Source: Musa acuminata AAA Group (Eukaryota > Streptophyta > Magnoliopsida > Zingiberales > Musaceae). From it: DNA of 64,000 nucleotides. Shown piece after piece: positions 27,601 through 36,760 of the stretch. The stretch covers positions 30,941,001-31,005,000 of the forward strand of contig NC_088330.1 of assembly GCF_036884655.1 (NCBI RefSeq), written 5' to 3'. How positions within the stretch are numbered: position 1 is the stretch's first letter; each line of letters starts with the position of its first letter. The position numbers were made by a program, and so were the translations under genes. The notes under the pieces are model-generated. The model did not search any database and had not been told where the DNA came from. It saw nothing but the letters and a program-made list of their open reading frames with translations.

Positions 27601-29155
27601 TCATTTATCACGGAATACAGGTCTTCTAAGATCCAATGAGTAGCACATTTTCTATGACACACACTCCTTCAAAAGGGCTAGTAATTATCTGTTTTTGGTT
27701 AAAGAATTGAAGAAGTAGCTGCTTTTTCCCAACCTCGTTAGTTTTCCTACTCTTTTCTTTCTCTGCTTTTTTCCCAACCCCTAAAATATCAGTTTATATG
27801 CCAGTATGTATCATCTGGTGTGGTTGAAAAAAATGAAATAAAACAAAATATTGAAATGTATCGGTACTGGTTCAATCAGTATTTGAATCATTGATCATCA
27901 ACTTATCTAAAACCATTAAAAGTCAACAAGATATTTCAATCTAGAACCTGTTCAAACCAATCACAATTGTAAAACATCTTTAAGGATAGCAAGCAATGCC
28001 TCATTTTCTTGTCAGAGGTTACAGATGAATTCAATTTAAGTTCCAGTAATCATGTAGCTATAAGACTTAAGAAATACACTCTCAACATAGAGGGCCGTTA
28101 GAACCATGTGCTTGAGGATCAGCACAAAGTGGACCGTAGTCCGAGAAGGAACAAGTAGAGTGAAATGAAAATTACTCAACCATCTACATAAACCTTCTAA
28201 TTGAATCCGGAGAAGGTAGGGTTAATATTATTATTGCATTAGTTTATTGGTTTTGACTTCTTTTTTGAGGCTTTAGGTCCTTTTCTCTTAATTCATATTA
28301 AAAAGTATCAAATTTACAGACACCATTTGATTTAACAACAAAAGTATATTTATATTACCAGCATTTGATGTGATTTACAATAAAAACATATTAAAAAGTC
28401 ACTACTCACAAACCTAAGGTATCACAAAGTCAAGGAAACAAATATTGTAGAAGAAATGATATGGTAAAGTCCATATCTAACATGAAGAAGTAAAAACATG
28501 AAATCAATTAAATCAAAATTGCGAACAATTCTTCATCAAATGTACATTCAAGGTATTCATACCTTAGAGGTGATAATCTCTGAAGTGGCTATCTTTGCAA
28601 GCTTAGCCATATATGTAGAGTCGACATCCTTCGGGTCCATAGCCCGAACTGCCCCCGCCATAACAAGGAACACTCCAGCCATGTTACCAAAACGCTGAGC
28701 AACAGACCGATCCCAATCAAACCAATTCAAGATACACGATCAAGAATCAAAGAAAACAGACACAGATTCTTGAATTGATTAAATTCACGGGAATTACATA
28801 CCCGACGCCCTCCTTTGGATATTGAGACACAGCAATCAATGACCAAAAGGGGATTCCTGCGAAGCAAAGCCCTTCAAGATTCTGAAGCAAGGAGCAAGAG
28901 GAAAAGATCTCAGGGAAGGAACAAGAACAAAATATAGGGTAATTACAGCGGCGCGATTTCTTTAAGAGCGGCCAGAGATGATTCCCTTACGACGGGCGAT
29001 TCGTCGACCAAAGACGACACCAGCACCTGCACGGCCTCTGCGAGGAAGAAATGGAGGAAACGGAATGAAGCCTCAGGAAAAAGAGAGAAGAAGGGTTGGA
29101 ATTGGGGGGACAAAGGTTAACCTAGGGCGGGCAGAGAACCGGAGGAGGACGCCAT
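696..29155 (-). CDS. SGR6: SGR6 / MROH1-like HEAT-repeat protein, N-terminal half (27 exons; 3' half off the left edge)
   Basis: Plant homologue of animal MROH1; in Arabidopsis SGR6 is a vacuolar-membrane HEAT-repeat protein needed for shoot gravitropism. Exons, 5' to 3': 29122-29155, 28947-29037, 28802-28856, 28563-28694, 26613-26684, 23972-24062, 23772-23867, 23620-23698, 23465-23528, 23173-23276, 22966-23071, 19349-19438, 16679-16756, 14923-14990, 14529-14628, 14229-14405, 14059-14148, 13807-13872, 13472-13570, 13299-13373, 11988-12047, 9714-9803, 9162-9283, 6262-6391, 6101-6180, 3533-3665, 696-777. All phases agree, giving about 821 codons of an expected ~1,700. Family landmarks seen: [18 protein letters not shown] (exon 5), [19 protein letters not shown] (exon 7), [13 protein letters not shown] (exon 11), [12 protein letters not shown] (exon 16), [15 protein letters not shown] (exon 26). 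The start is the MASSSG ATG that opens exon 1. The donor at 13298 (GTCCTT) is weak. Introns reach about 4.4 kb and are full of repeats. Identity rests on recalled family sequence. Confidence 0.93.
4320..4760. repeat. Imperfect tandem repeat, unit about 220 bp
   Basis: Phrases such as TTAGTGTATTTCTCTT, ATTAGAG and TCATTCTTTATAAT recur twice or more in the same order between 4,380 and 4,750. It lies in SGR6 intron 25. No coding content is visible. Confidence 0.6.
4980..5535. repeat. 550-bp purine-only style tract (GGA/GAA-rich), SGR6 intron 25
   Basis: The plus strand is almost pure A and G for about 550 bp, mostly GAGGAAGAGGAGG-like triplets. All six frames around it give artificial low-complexity peptides rich in Glu/Arg or Ser/Leu/Pro, which are not genes. 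The flanks (TACTGGTAGTCCATAC on the left; CCATATACCGATTCATGCCC on the right) resemble those of the purine tract at 24.5 kb, so both look like copies of one dispersed repeat. Such asymmetric tracts can form triplex DNA; whether this one does cannot be told from sequence alone. Confidence 0.8.
7578..8220 (+). mobile_element. hAT-like non-autonomous element, copy C (643 bp)
   Basis: The left end CAAGGTCTGCAATACCGAAT pairs as an imperfect inverted repeat with the right end, which finishes ATTTCAATCCTTG. The flanking 8-mers are GTTTCTTC (7570-7577) and ATTTCTTC (8221-8228), 7 of 8 identical. The ends are rich in TACCG/CGGTA. The middle holds GGCGACGTCGCC palindromes near 7,985 and an AT-repeat block at 8,022-8,125. 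No transposase is present. The insertion point is confirmed by the uninterrupted unit at about 7,210. It lies in SGR6 intron 23. Confidence 0.85.
8022..8125. repeat. AT/ATAC simple repeat inside copy C
   Basis: Two similar arms of TATATA/TACATA sequence are centred on two ATTATAATTATA motifs, so the block is strongly self-complementary. A comparable TA run sits at the equivalent place in copy D (about 61,260-61,310). Confidence 0.8.
10471..10548. repeat. 39-bp tandem duplication
   Basis: TTGGGTTAAACT..AAAAAGG followed by TGGGTCAAGCTAGTGAAT occurs twice in a row at 39-bp spacing, in SGR6 intron 21. Confidence 0.85.
12068..12495. repeat. 214-bp tandem duplication in SGR6 intron 20
   Basis: GTAAGAAAGTTTACCGTTCA opens both units, at 12068 and 12282. 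The units stay nearly identical to the end (GGATTTGTAAAA..GTGGTATCAGTTG). Unit 1 begins only about 20 bp upstream (in gene direction) of exon 21, next to the acceptor. High identity suggests a recent event. Confidence 0.9.
12811..13020. repeat. 110-bp tandem duplication in SGR6 intron 20
   Basis: ATCCACCAGTTTTGCCACAA starts both units, at 12811 and 12921. Both continue with ACCATTGCCAT..TTTGTTGCTAT and end in CAACACCATCTAGCA. Confidence 0.85.
16905..17390. repeat. Dispersed repeat with purine-rich core (SGR6 intron 12)
   Basis: CCCATACCGGTCAATGACCAG at the left and GGCCAGTACATACTCGTCC at the right flank a GGA/GAA-rich core (about 16,995-17,090). This is the same architecture as the tracts at 5.0-5.5 and 24.5-24.7 kb. 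No supported coding sequence. Confidence 0.5.
21480..21890. repeat. Diverged TACCG-rich repeat with internal 73-bp duplication
   Basis: The stretch is dense in GGTACC/CGGTA-like words. CCTGAAATGGTTAGGTAACA recurs at 73-bp spacing (about 21,617 and 21,690), each time followed by GAATGTATCATA.GGGTCGGT. It looks like an old relative of the hAT-like elements, but I could not define its ends. It lies in SGR6 intron 11. Confidence 0.55.
22635..22881 (+). mobile_element. hAT-like MITE, copy B (247 bp)
   Basis: The left end CATGGTATGCAATTTCGAAT mirrors the right end GGTATTGCATACCTTG. A perfect 8-bp duplication, ATATACTA, flanks it (22627-22634 and 22882-22889). It is nearly all terminal sequence (ACCGCCCAGTACGGGCGGTA, GGTACCGTACCATACCGAG) with only a short AT-rich centre. 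It lies in SGR6 intron 11. Confidence 0.93.
23937..23963. repeat. GA then poly-G run beside an exon
   Basis: AGAGAGAG followed by a G-rich run lies just beyond the donor site of SGR6 exon 6 (23972-24062), about 9 bp into the intron. On the transcribed strand this is a C-rich stretch immediately after the splice donor. Confidence 0.8.
24440..24930. repeat. Dispersed repeat with purine-rich core (SGR6 intron 5)
   Basis: A GGA/GAA core (about 24,540-24,715) is flanked by ACCAATACCAATGTACC on the left and GGTCCACATACAGGTTCACG on the right. The right flank resembles the one after the 5.0-5.5 kb tract (CGTCCATATACCGATTCATG). The open frames through the core are low-complexity artefacts. Confidence 0.65.
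25346..26367 (+). mobile_element. hAT-like non-autonomous element, copy A (1,022 bp)
   Basis: The left end CAGGGTCTGCCATACTGATT pairs imperfectly with the right end GGTATGGTACGGCGAACCTTG. A perfect 8-bp duplication, CTATAGTT, flanks it (25338-25345 and 26368-26375), the length typical of the hAT superfamily. The outer 200 bp on the left and 80 bp on the right are GC-rich and full of TACCG words. The centre is AT-rich with no transposase. The inner stretch around 26,090-26,290 (GAAATACGAACCTCGAACAA and beyond) recurs in opposite orientation inside the element at 31.8-33.8 kb. It lies in SGR6 intron 5. Confidence 0.93.
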
Positions 29156-29412
29156 GGCCGACGAAGCGAAGGAGACGAACAATAGGCAACAGAAACCCAA
29201 CTAAGAAAATAATCAGGGGGCGGTGACAGCACAACCGAAGGAGAGTGTGGGGTCGGGCCTCGGCAGCGCAATTTACGTTTTCCCTTATAAAATAAAATAA
29301 AATAAAATAGGGAGATGGGAGTCCGTAGGTATGGACTCCACGTGGGCTGTGCACCAACAAATCTCAAACGTCGCTTAGTTCCCTTGCGACCTATCTCAAC
29401 CGTTCGCGCACA
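29156..29412. promoter_or_regulatory. Divergent promoter between SGR6 and the PPR gene
   Basis: Only 257 bp separate the two start codons, SGR6 on the minus strand and PPR on the plus strand. A plus-strand TATA-like run, TTATAAAATAAAATAAAATA, begins near 29,285, about 125 bp before the PPR ATG. No equally clear TATA box is seen toward SGR6. All regulatory DNA for both genes must either sit here or overlap the neighbouring gene. Confidence 0.6.
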
Positions 29413-31233
29413 TTGATCTCCTCACACCGACGTTTGGGCCTCTCCGGCTTCTCTCTCATGATACGAAGAGCAACCGTACGTCCCTGCCCGCACTCACCAA
29501 CCTATGAAGCCCTCCTCCGTGCGGGACGCCGCGTTCGCCCTCTTCAACAGGTCCATGCCCGCATCGTCGTCGCCGGCCACCACCGCACACGCTCCTTCCT
29601 AACCAAGCTTCTTACTCTCATCCTCTGCTCCTCCTCCTCCGCCAGCTGTTCCACCGCCGCCTATGCCCGCACCCTCTTCCTCTCCATCCCCGAGCCGGAC
29701 ACCTTTCTCTTTAACTCCCTCATCACCGCAGCCGCCAAATACGGCCGCCCAGCCGACGCCATCGTTCACTACCGCCGCATGTCCGCCGCCTGCTTGGAGC
29801 CCTCCAATTACACCTTCACCTCCGTCGTCAAAGCCTGCGCCGATCTCTCCGCATCGCGAACCGGTCGAGTTGTCCATTCGCGAGTCATCTCTAATGGGTT
29901 TGATTCCGATGTATTCGTTCAGACCGCATTGGTGGTGTTCTATGGAAAAACGGGCGATTTGCACCACGCGAGGAAGCTGTTCGACAGAATTCCCAATCGG
30001 ACGGTCGTTGCTTGGAATGCAATGATTGCTGGGTATGAGCAGAATGGTCTTGCTGAGGAAGCTGTTGCGATATTCCAATTGATGCAGGTGGCCGGCAAGG
30101 AACCGGATTCAGCCACTCTGGTCAGCTTGTTGTCAGCATCCTCCCAGTTGGGTGCCTTGAGTTTGGGTCAGTGGGTGAATGACTATTTAGTCAACAAAGG
30201 TCTAGAGCTCAATGTGGTTCTTGGCACTGCACTGATAAACATGTATGCTCGATGTGGTCATTTAGAAAAAGCTCGCAAGATCTTCAATGGCCTCCAGGAG
30301 CGAAATGTGGTTGCTTGGACTGCAATGATATCAGGATATGGGATGCATGGTCACGGGCATCAAGCAATTAAGCTCTTCCAACAAATGAAGTCAAGTGGAC
30401 TGTCACCTAATGATGTCACGTTTGTTGCGGTTCTATCCGCATGTGCACATGCGGGACTTGTTAGCGAGGGCCAGGAGATCTTTGCATCAATGAGGCGAGA
30501 CTATGGGCTGGTTCCTCGTGTCGAGCATCAAGTTTGTGTGGTAGACATGCTTGGGAGAGCTGGACTTTTGGATGAAGCAATGCTGTTCATAAGGGAAGAG
30601 ACGAGGGGGCTGCCAGGGCCGGAAGTATTGACAGCGATGCTTGGGGCCTGCAAAATGCACAAGAATTTCAGTCTTGGTGTGGAGGTGGCAGAACACCTTC
30701 TTGCCATTGAACCTGGGAATCCTGCTCACTATGTGCTGCTCTCCAACATTTTTGCATTGGCTGGCAGGATGGATCGAGTGGAGAAGATTAGAAACGTAAT
30801 GATCCACAGGCATTTGAAAAAGCAAATTGGGTATAGCTTGATAGAGATCAATCAAACAGCCCATGTATTCCGCATGGGGGATACATCTCACCAACAGACT
30901 ATGGAAATTTACAAATACTTGGAAGAATTGATCAACAAGATTAAGGAAGCAGGTTATGTGCCTGAAACCAGTGCAGCATTGCATGAATTGGAAGAAGAGG
31001 AAAGGGAATTTGCACTTAGATTCCACAGTGAGAAACTCGCGGTGGCATTTGGGCTCATGAATACTTCCAAGAACTCACTCATTAGGATTGTTAAGAACCT
31101 ACGGATGTGTAACGATTGCCATTTGGCTTTCAATTTCATATCACTTGTTTCAGGAAGAGAGATAATTGTTAGAGATAAGCATCGATTCCACCATTTTAAA
31201 CAGGGCTTATGTTCTTGTCAAAATTATTGGTAG
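29413..31233 (+). CDS. PLS-class pentatricopeptide repeat protein with DYW deaminase domain (At2g33760-like)
   Basis: Intronless, 606 aa, as usual for this family. Plant PLS-DYW proteins act in mitochondria or plastids, where the repeats pick RNA sites and the DYW domain carries out C-to-U editing. The Arg/Ser-rich start fits an organelle transit peptide. A tandem PPR array spans about residues 30-440, with repeat signatures such as VVAWNAMIAGYEQNGL and VVAWTAMISGYGMHG. E-type motifs and a PG-like box (GYVPETS) follow. The zinc/catalytic residues are intact: His538-Ser-Glu540 and Cys566-x2-Cys569. The chain ends in NYW rather than DYW. A second in-frame ATG at 29458 (MIRRATVR) lines up better with my recollection of the Arabidopsis start; either could be used. 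Its editing target cannot be read from the sequence. Confidence 0.92.
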   Translation: MISSHRRLGLSGFSLMIRRATVRPCPHSPTYEALLRAGRRVRPLQQVHARIVVAGHHRTRSFLTKLLTLILCSSSSASCSTAAYARTLFLSIPEPDTFLFNSLITAAAKYGRPADAIVHYRRMSAACLEPSNYTFTSVVKACADLSASRTGRVVHSRVISNGFDSDVFVQTALVVFYGKTGDLHHARKLFDRIPNRTVVAWNAMIAGYEQNGLAEEAVAIFQLMQVAGKEPDSATLVSLLSASSQLGALSLGQWVNDYLVNKGLELNVVLGTALINMYARCGHLEKARKIFNGLQERNVVAWTAMISGYGMHGHGHQAIKLFQQMKSSGLSPNDVTFVAVLSACAHAGLVSEGQEIFASMRRDYGLVPRVEHQVCVVDMLGRAGLLDEAMLFIREETRGLPGPEVLTAMLGACKMHKNFSLGVEVAEHLLAIEPGNPAHYVLLSNIFALAGRMDRVEKIRNVMIHRHLKKQIGYSLIEINQTAHVFRMGDTSHQQTMEIYKYLEELINKIKEAGYVPETSAALHELEEEEREFALRFHSEKLAVAFGLMNTSKNSLIRIVKNLRMCNDCHLAFNFISLVSGREIIVRDKHRFHHFKQGLCSCQNYW

Positions 31234-31788
31234 TGAAACACTTTATTGTTTGTTATATTAACATGGCAATCTTGATATGTCATTTTTTAGTAAAGTTGAA
31301 CCTAAGATGGTAGTCATTGCTTGATTGAGGAGATTGATGAACTTTGGCTTACCTGATCAGGTAATCTGCAATTTGGAAACCAAAATTGTAGGTCACTGAT
31401 TCTACAGTGTATCGAGTAGAACACTCAATTCTCACATTGTTATTATCTTTCAGACTTTGTTTTCACAATTACATCACTCGGTTTTCATTGTAGCAAAGAT
31501 ATCAAAATATTAGTATGTTTCTTGAAGAAGCAGCTTTGATTACAATGTATACCAAGTCATTAATTCACTGAAACATTTTGTAAAATTATTCTTGATCATA
31601 TTTTATCGAAGCCTCGTGTTCTCAGCTTGTCACAAGGAAGCAGCTGCTAGTACTCTACCAACTTTGAGGTTCATGATTACGATATTATCAGAGATATTAT
31701 TTTACTGAAGCATCATTTATAAAGGATCATTTTTTCATCTTTATATTCCAAGGTTCTTTCTTTACATATTTAATATAATTTTATAATA
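31234..31788. other. 3' flank of the PPR gene
   Basis: AT-rich DNA with no supported gene, presumably the PPR 3' untranslated region followed by spacer. The direct-repeat target of the next transposon ends it. Confidence 0.5.
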
Positions 31789-31796
31789 CTTTATAT

Positions 31797-33766
31797 CAAG
31801 GATTGAAATATCATATCGTATCGGTGTTTCGAGCTTGGCTCGATATGATACGGTACTGTGTACCATATCGTACCGAGGCCATCAATATCATTGAGTCTTG
31901 CCCTTTTCTTATAACATATAAATCAAAATTTTCTTCTAATAACTTCTATTGTTGCACAACTAGTCTAGTCATAAAACTTGTAGATTTTCTACTAAGTGCA
32001 TCAGCTACAACATTGGCTTTACCTGGGTGATAACAGATGGTATAATCATAATCATTTAGAAATTCTATCTATCTCCGTTGCATCATGTTTAACTCTTTTT
32101 GAGTAAAAATATACTTTAAACTCTTATGGTCAATAAAGATTTTAAATGTCCGCCCATATAAGTAATGCATCCAAATCTTTAGAGCAAAAATAATTGTTAC
32201 CAATTCCAAATCATGAGTTGGATAATTCAATTCACAACTCTTTAGTTGTCTAGAAGCATAAGCAATCACTTTCCCCTTTTTATATCGAAACACATCCAAT
32301 GCCCTTTCTTGAAGCATCGGTGTAAACTACAAATCCCTCGTTATCACTTAGAATAGTGAGAGGCATTATTCAAACCAAAAGATATTACTAAAAATTCATA
32401 GTGTCCATATTACGTTCTAAAGTTGTTTGTGGGATATCTTCCTTCTTGATCTTTAATTGATAATAACTTGACCTCAAATCAATCTTGGAGAATACTTGTG
32501 CACCTTACAAATGATCCAACAAATCATTAATTCTAGGGAGGGGATACTTCTTCTTTTTTTTTTTTATCACCTGATTCAACTGTTTGTAATCAATACTAGC
32601 ATGATAAAAAGATAGTCAATCTATATCAAGTATAATATATGGCAATACGCCAAGGTGTACCGACCGGTACACCTAATTTAGGTGTAAAATCCTCCAAAAA
32701 TACTTGAAAATAAAAAAAAATAGGATATGAATTTTAAGTTAGAAATAAATATAGTAATAGTATAAGTTTAGTAAAATCAATGTAAATTAGATAAGAATAG
32801 TATCACATATCTTTTTCGGGCTTTGAGGAATAGTCTTGTACAAGGTTCGTATTTCAGTCTGTTACAAATTGTCCCTATGTAAATATTGAAATATCTAAAA
32901 AAAATATTTGAATTATTAAACTATTTTGTTACAATATAAACTTTAAAATTTAAATGAATTAAATAATCACATATATAGATATACCTAATTGTTGATTCTA
33001 CCACCAAAATGAACGACGGGCCTCCACGGGTGGTGGATCAGGGTTCTTGATCCGATACATCTGCATATCAATATGATATGTTTGTTGGACCCAATCATGA
33101 AATTGATCCCACGACAAAGTGTATTGATACATCGTATGCCATTAATGCATCAATGTGGTGATGATCATAGGTTGATCGTCATGAATCACTTTTGTTCGAG
33201 ATAGCTCCTGAGGCATATATTGGTTAATGTCAGAACTTCTAGATTTGCTACTGATCTATTGCTCTGTATCATACTGTTACTAAGAGAATGATGACCAACA
33301 ATCACCGTATTGCTGTTACCCATATGATTCTCTATAATACGACAATTGTGAATACGACAAGCTTCTTTCTGCGTTTACATCATGTAGGCTCTATCACATT
33401 TGCTTAAATTCATCCACTGTCTTCCCCTTCTCTTTCTATGCAAATGTGAGAAAAAAAGAGTTTGAGATAGTTTAAGAGAGTATGAGAATGAAATGGAGTG
33501 AAATAATAGAGAAGAGTTTAAAAACCTACGAGAAAGGGCTCCAATAATCAATTTGACCATTGGAGCACTATTATCGAGCAGTGACGATCGATTTTGACCA
33601 TTACCAAGTAGTGTCAGGCGGTAACAATCGAAATTTCAACCGTTACCATCCGATATAATCTCGTATAAGCGTTCCGCCCGGTAAAGGGCAATCCACATAC
33701 CGGTATGCTGTCGGACCAGTATGTACTGTTCATACTAGGCGATATCATTTGAAACTGTATATCTTG
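31797..33766 (-). mobile_element. hAT-like non-autonomous element, copy E, broken by a Ty3 fragment
   Basis: The left end CAAGGATTGAAATATCATAT and right end GAAACTGTATATCTTG are inverted. A perfect 8-bp duplication, CTTTATAT, flanks the whole block (31789-31796 and 33767-33774). The body matches copy A in reverse: CGAAAAAGATATGTGAT near 32,805 (complement) and the TATTATTTCACTCC/CTCTTAAACT block near 33,480. The match breaks between about 31,885 and 32,645, where Ty3 pol sequence lies, so that segment is a nested insertion. Confidence 0.85.
31900..32625 (-). pseudogene. Ty3/Gypsy pol remnant (RT and RNase H pieces)
   Basis: On the minus strand the order is: start of reverse transcriptase (INDLLDHL, stop, GAQVFSKIDLRSSYYQLKI; about 32,400-32,620); a jump from SFGLNNASH straight to [16 protein letters not shown]; then RNase H ([38 protein letters not shown]; 32,069-32,317); then DYDYTICYHPGKANVVADALS (about 31,960-32,060). 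Several stops and frame breaks are present, including a stop where the conserved Trp after QRR is expected. The jump removes the segment that carries the catalytic xxDD motif. Dead element. Confidence 0.88.
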
Positions 33767-33801
33767 CTTTATATCACTTAATCCTTTCTTGAACTTACAT
33801 A

Positions 33802-35037
33802 TATTGGAAAATCTAGGGGCGACATCATATGCGTAGCGAAAGAACATAAAATAAAAACCTCAAATTTCCCAATACGTGTTCATCATCATGCGCAGATTAA
33901 TGCGCAAAACCAACGAAATAAAAAATCACGTATGAGGTAGTTGTGTTATATAGGGAGATCGTATATCCCTGAATCACTATAGATCTGTCAGAGTAGATGA
34001 ATGAGGTCAAGCGTCCTCCTCTCTAGTGGTGATCCATATACCATATGTGTATGACCCTCTAGGTCTAATATCGAGCTCCTTCTGGCTCAATGAATTATTA
34101 TCTTCCTATTAGAACTCCTTCTGGCTCAATGAATTATTATCTTCATAATAATTCACTCGACTCATCGATTGGGGACGTACTAGGTCACTACGCCATAGTC
34201 CTCAGACGATATTAGGGAATCCAATCCTTTGGACCTATATATTCTCAGTTACCGTATACCTATAGTCCCTCAACCATCTAATATCACAGAGACCATGTAT
34301 CGGGTATGGTACTATCAGGCTCATACGGATTCTCCTCGAGTCTCGCTCTAATCGGATTCTCCCGGAGAACTCTTTCTCTCTCAATATGAATGACCTTGGC
34401 TAAGGATTTGTCTAAGCAAGAACACACGGGATATTCCTCTCATGATACCGAGAGCGGATGATCCTCTATCGATACTTAATAGCTCTCATAAGGTTGGTTG
34501 TCACTCCCAATAATCGGCTATACTAGATTCGAAACTTCCAAACCTATAAGTCTAGTATTAAAAAGTGGAGTACTTATACGGGACATTCTTAGTATCTCAA
34601 GTCTAAGGACCAGATACACTATTGGGACTACAAAATTATTATCTAACAATAAGGCATCGTCAACCATACAGTATTCCGTGAGCGGATCAATCAGTGAACT
34701 CATTCTCTAATTGACACATACACTGTATCCCTAGTGTCCCCACACGAGTAGCTATGAGACCAACTGCATCCATCATATGGACAAGTATATAGCACACTAG
34801 TTTGTCCGGTTATCTCGATGTCCCTCTCGAGCAACCTATGATCAGGATTATTTATGATTTGTGTTTAAAAGTAAATCGATCTCATTATCGTGATCTCATC
34901 ACGATCCGATTCTCATTGCATATATCTATGGATATGATAAAAATATCAAAATATAATAAGAAAAAAGAATACGTATCATGTCACACGTGTCATCGCTCTT
35001 GGTTTACAGGACACTTACAGGGCACATATGACTAGCA
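33802..35037. mobile_element. Solo LTR, probably Copia type (1,236 bp)
   Basis: It starts TATTGGAAAATC (a one-base variant of the usual TGTTGGAAAAT opening) and ends in GCA. A perfect 5-bp duplication, ACATA, flanks it (33797-33801 and 35038-35042). There is no internal coding region on either side. It contains a short internal duplication, CTCCTTCTGGCTCAATGAAT, at about 34,076 and 34,115. Open frames inside are not coding. Confidence 0.72.
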
Positions 35038-35042
35038 ACATA

Positions 35043-36110
35043 ATGATTTTTTTTTTACATAATAATATTATTGGAAGGCATCTTTGCTGATGAATTGCTG
35101 AAACTTATGAAACAATTGATTTAGAGGTTAGCACAATGCAAAAAATGAAACATGCTAGCTTATATGAAGGCAAAACGCAGGCATATTGGATCATAAGCTG
35201 TAGAAACAAATTGTCATTTTCTAAATCTGCTCCAATTGTAGGCATCTAGCGACATCCGAACTCGGGAGAACATCCAACACTAGCCTGGCCATAAAGTTTG
35301 AGACGCTTTTAAGTCAATTATTTCTGGAGAAATTCTATGATAAGCTCATGGGATATTCTGTCCATTCCACTAAACATTACTGTGCATTTTTTCTTACTGA
35401 GCATGTTACAGTAGATTTTTATGTTGAAGTATTTAATTTCATTTTGTTGTATGCTAGTAATCTTGAATTAGAAATAAAGGTCAACTCAGCAGTATTGGTC
35501 CAAAAGAGACAGCAGCTTATGATAAAACTGGAAGCCAAATTCTATTGAAATAAAAGGGTGATTTTGTTCAAACTATTTAGTATTTTTCAAACGGTATCTT
35601 CATTTTATTTTTTTAAATAATATTATAATTTTTTTAATTTTAAAATACTTAAATTTTATTTTTAAAAAAAATTTGTCACTTATTACAGTGTTTTGATCTC
35701 TTATAGTATTTTAACCACCATAATAAAAATATTATAAAATCTATTTAAAAATATTATAAATAATCTAAATAGATTTCCAATCTCAACCAAACTAACCATA
35801 AGTCTAAAAATATAATATCATAATGATAAATTAAGAAACACGATATAATATCACTTACCATTTTTTGAATAATATTTACAGTATTTTTAATATATCAATA
35901 GAACACTATAAATATCATTGAAAAATACTATAAAAATTGATAAGAAAAACGAGCGAAAAATTTTGGCAAAAAAATTTTGAGAGGTATTTTAGATATTTTT
36001 TAATTAAAATATTATTTTAAAAAAGTAAAAGAGGGATATTTTTGAAAAGTATTTAAAATATAGATATTTTTTAAGAAAATAGCCCAACAAATAAAGCCAA
36101 ATAAAAAGAA
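35043..36110. other. AT-rich intergenic DNA
   Basis: No gene is supported. From 35,560 to 36,070 the sequence is extremely AT-rich with many AATATTATAA-type words, possibly an old repeat or a matrix-attachment-like stretch. Confidence 0.4.
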
Positions 36111-36115
36111 GACCA

Positions 36116-36760
36116 ATGCGTCCAGCGTCCGGTGTCCTCGTACGCACTGTGGTACGTACCCGTGAACCACGGGAACGCCAGTGGGACCACGTTCAATTGT
36201 ATCACAGTGGCTGAGAGAGAACAACACGAGTGGGCTATGGCTTCACGTGGGCTCTGCAAGCACAAGAATGGTGCTAAGAACTTAAAGCGACTCGGGAGAA
36301 GCACACTCCCATCTCCAAAGTCTAAAAGTGTATACTGTCAATAGGAACAGTGATTGACAAGTGGTTGTGGTGATAAACCAGTATGCTATAAACTTCGTTG
36401 ACCTCACCGTACTTGATAAGACCTGCATGTGGAGTTCTGTCTGGCCTATCGAGTGCTCTGAATTATTGGCCTAATAAATGCTCTTCTTGGGAGCTCTCCT
36501 GCAGTATTTATCGGAGTACTGGTATCAGTTTTGACATGTGGAGGTCCCCTCCGGAAGCACAGGCGAAAAGTTTCTGCCCGAAAGAGATGGTTATACCGTT
36601 TCGATCGGACACCGCACCCGACCTCTTCAGCGGTTCGAGGAACGCCGTACAAGATCTCTGTCCATTCGGACCCGAATCAAACCGTGTTGGCCCCGAGGCC
36701 ACGACATAAAGTTGTTTACACTAACAAGTTTTGTTAGCTTGGGGCCGCTCGTAGTTTTGT
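36116..36760. other. Unexplained GC-balanced segment upstream of the aquaporin gene
   Basis: This 640-bp segment contrasts with its AT-rich surroundings. It carries several short overlapping open frames on both strands (up to 103 aa), none with recognisable family features. A duplicated TTTTGTTAGCT..GGGGCC/TCGAG phrase lies near 36,727-36,770. It could be an exon of an unknown non-coding RNA or a transposon fragment. Confidence 0.35.
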
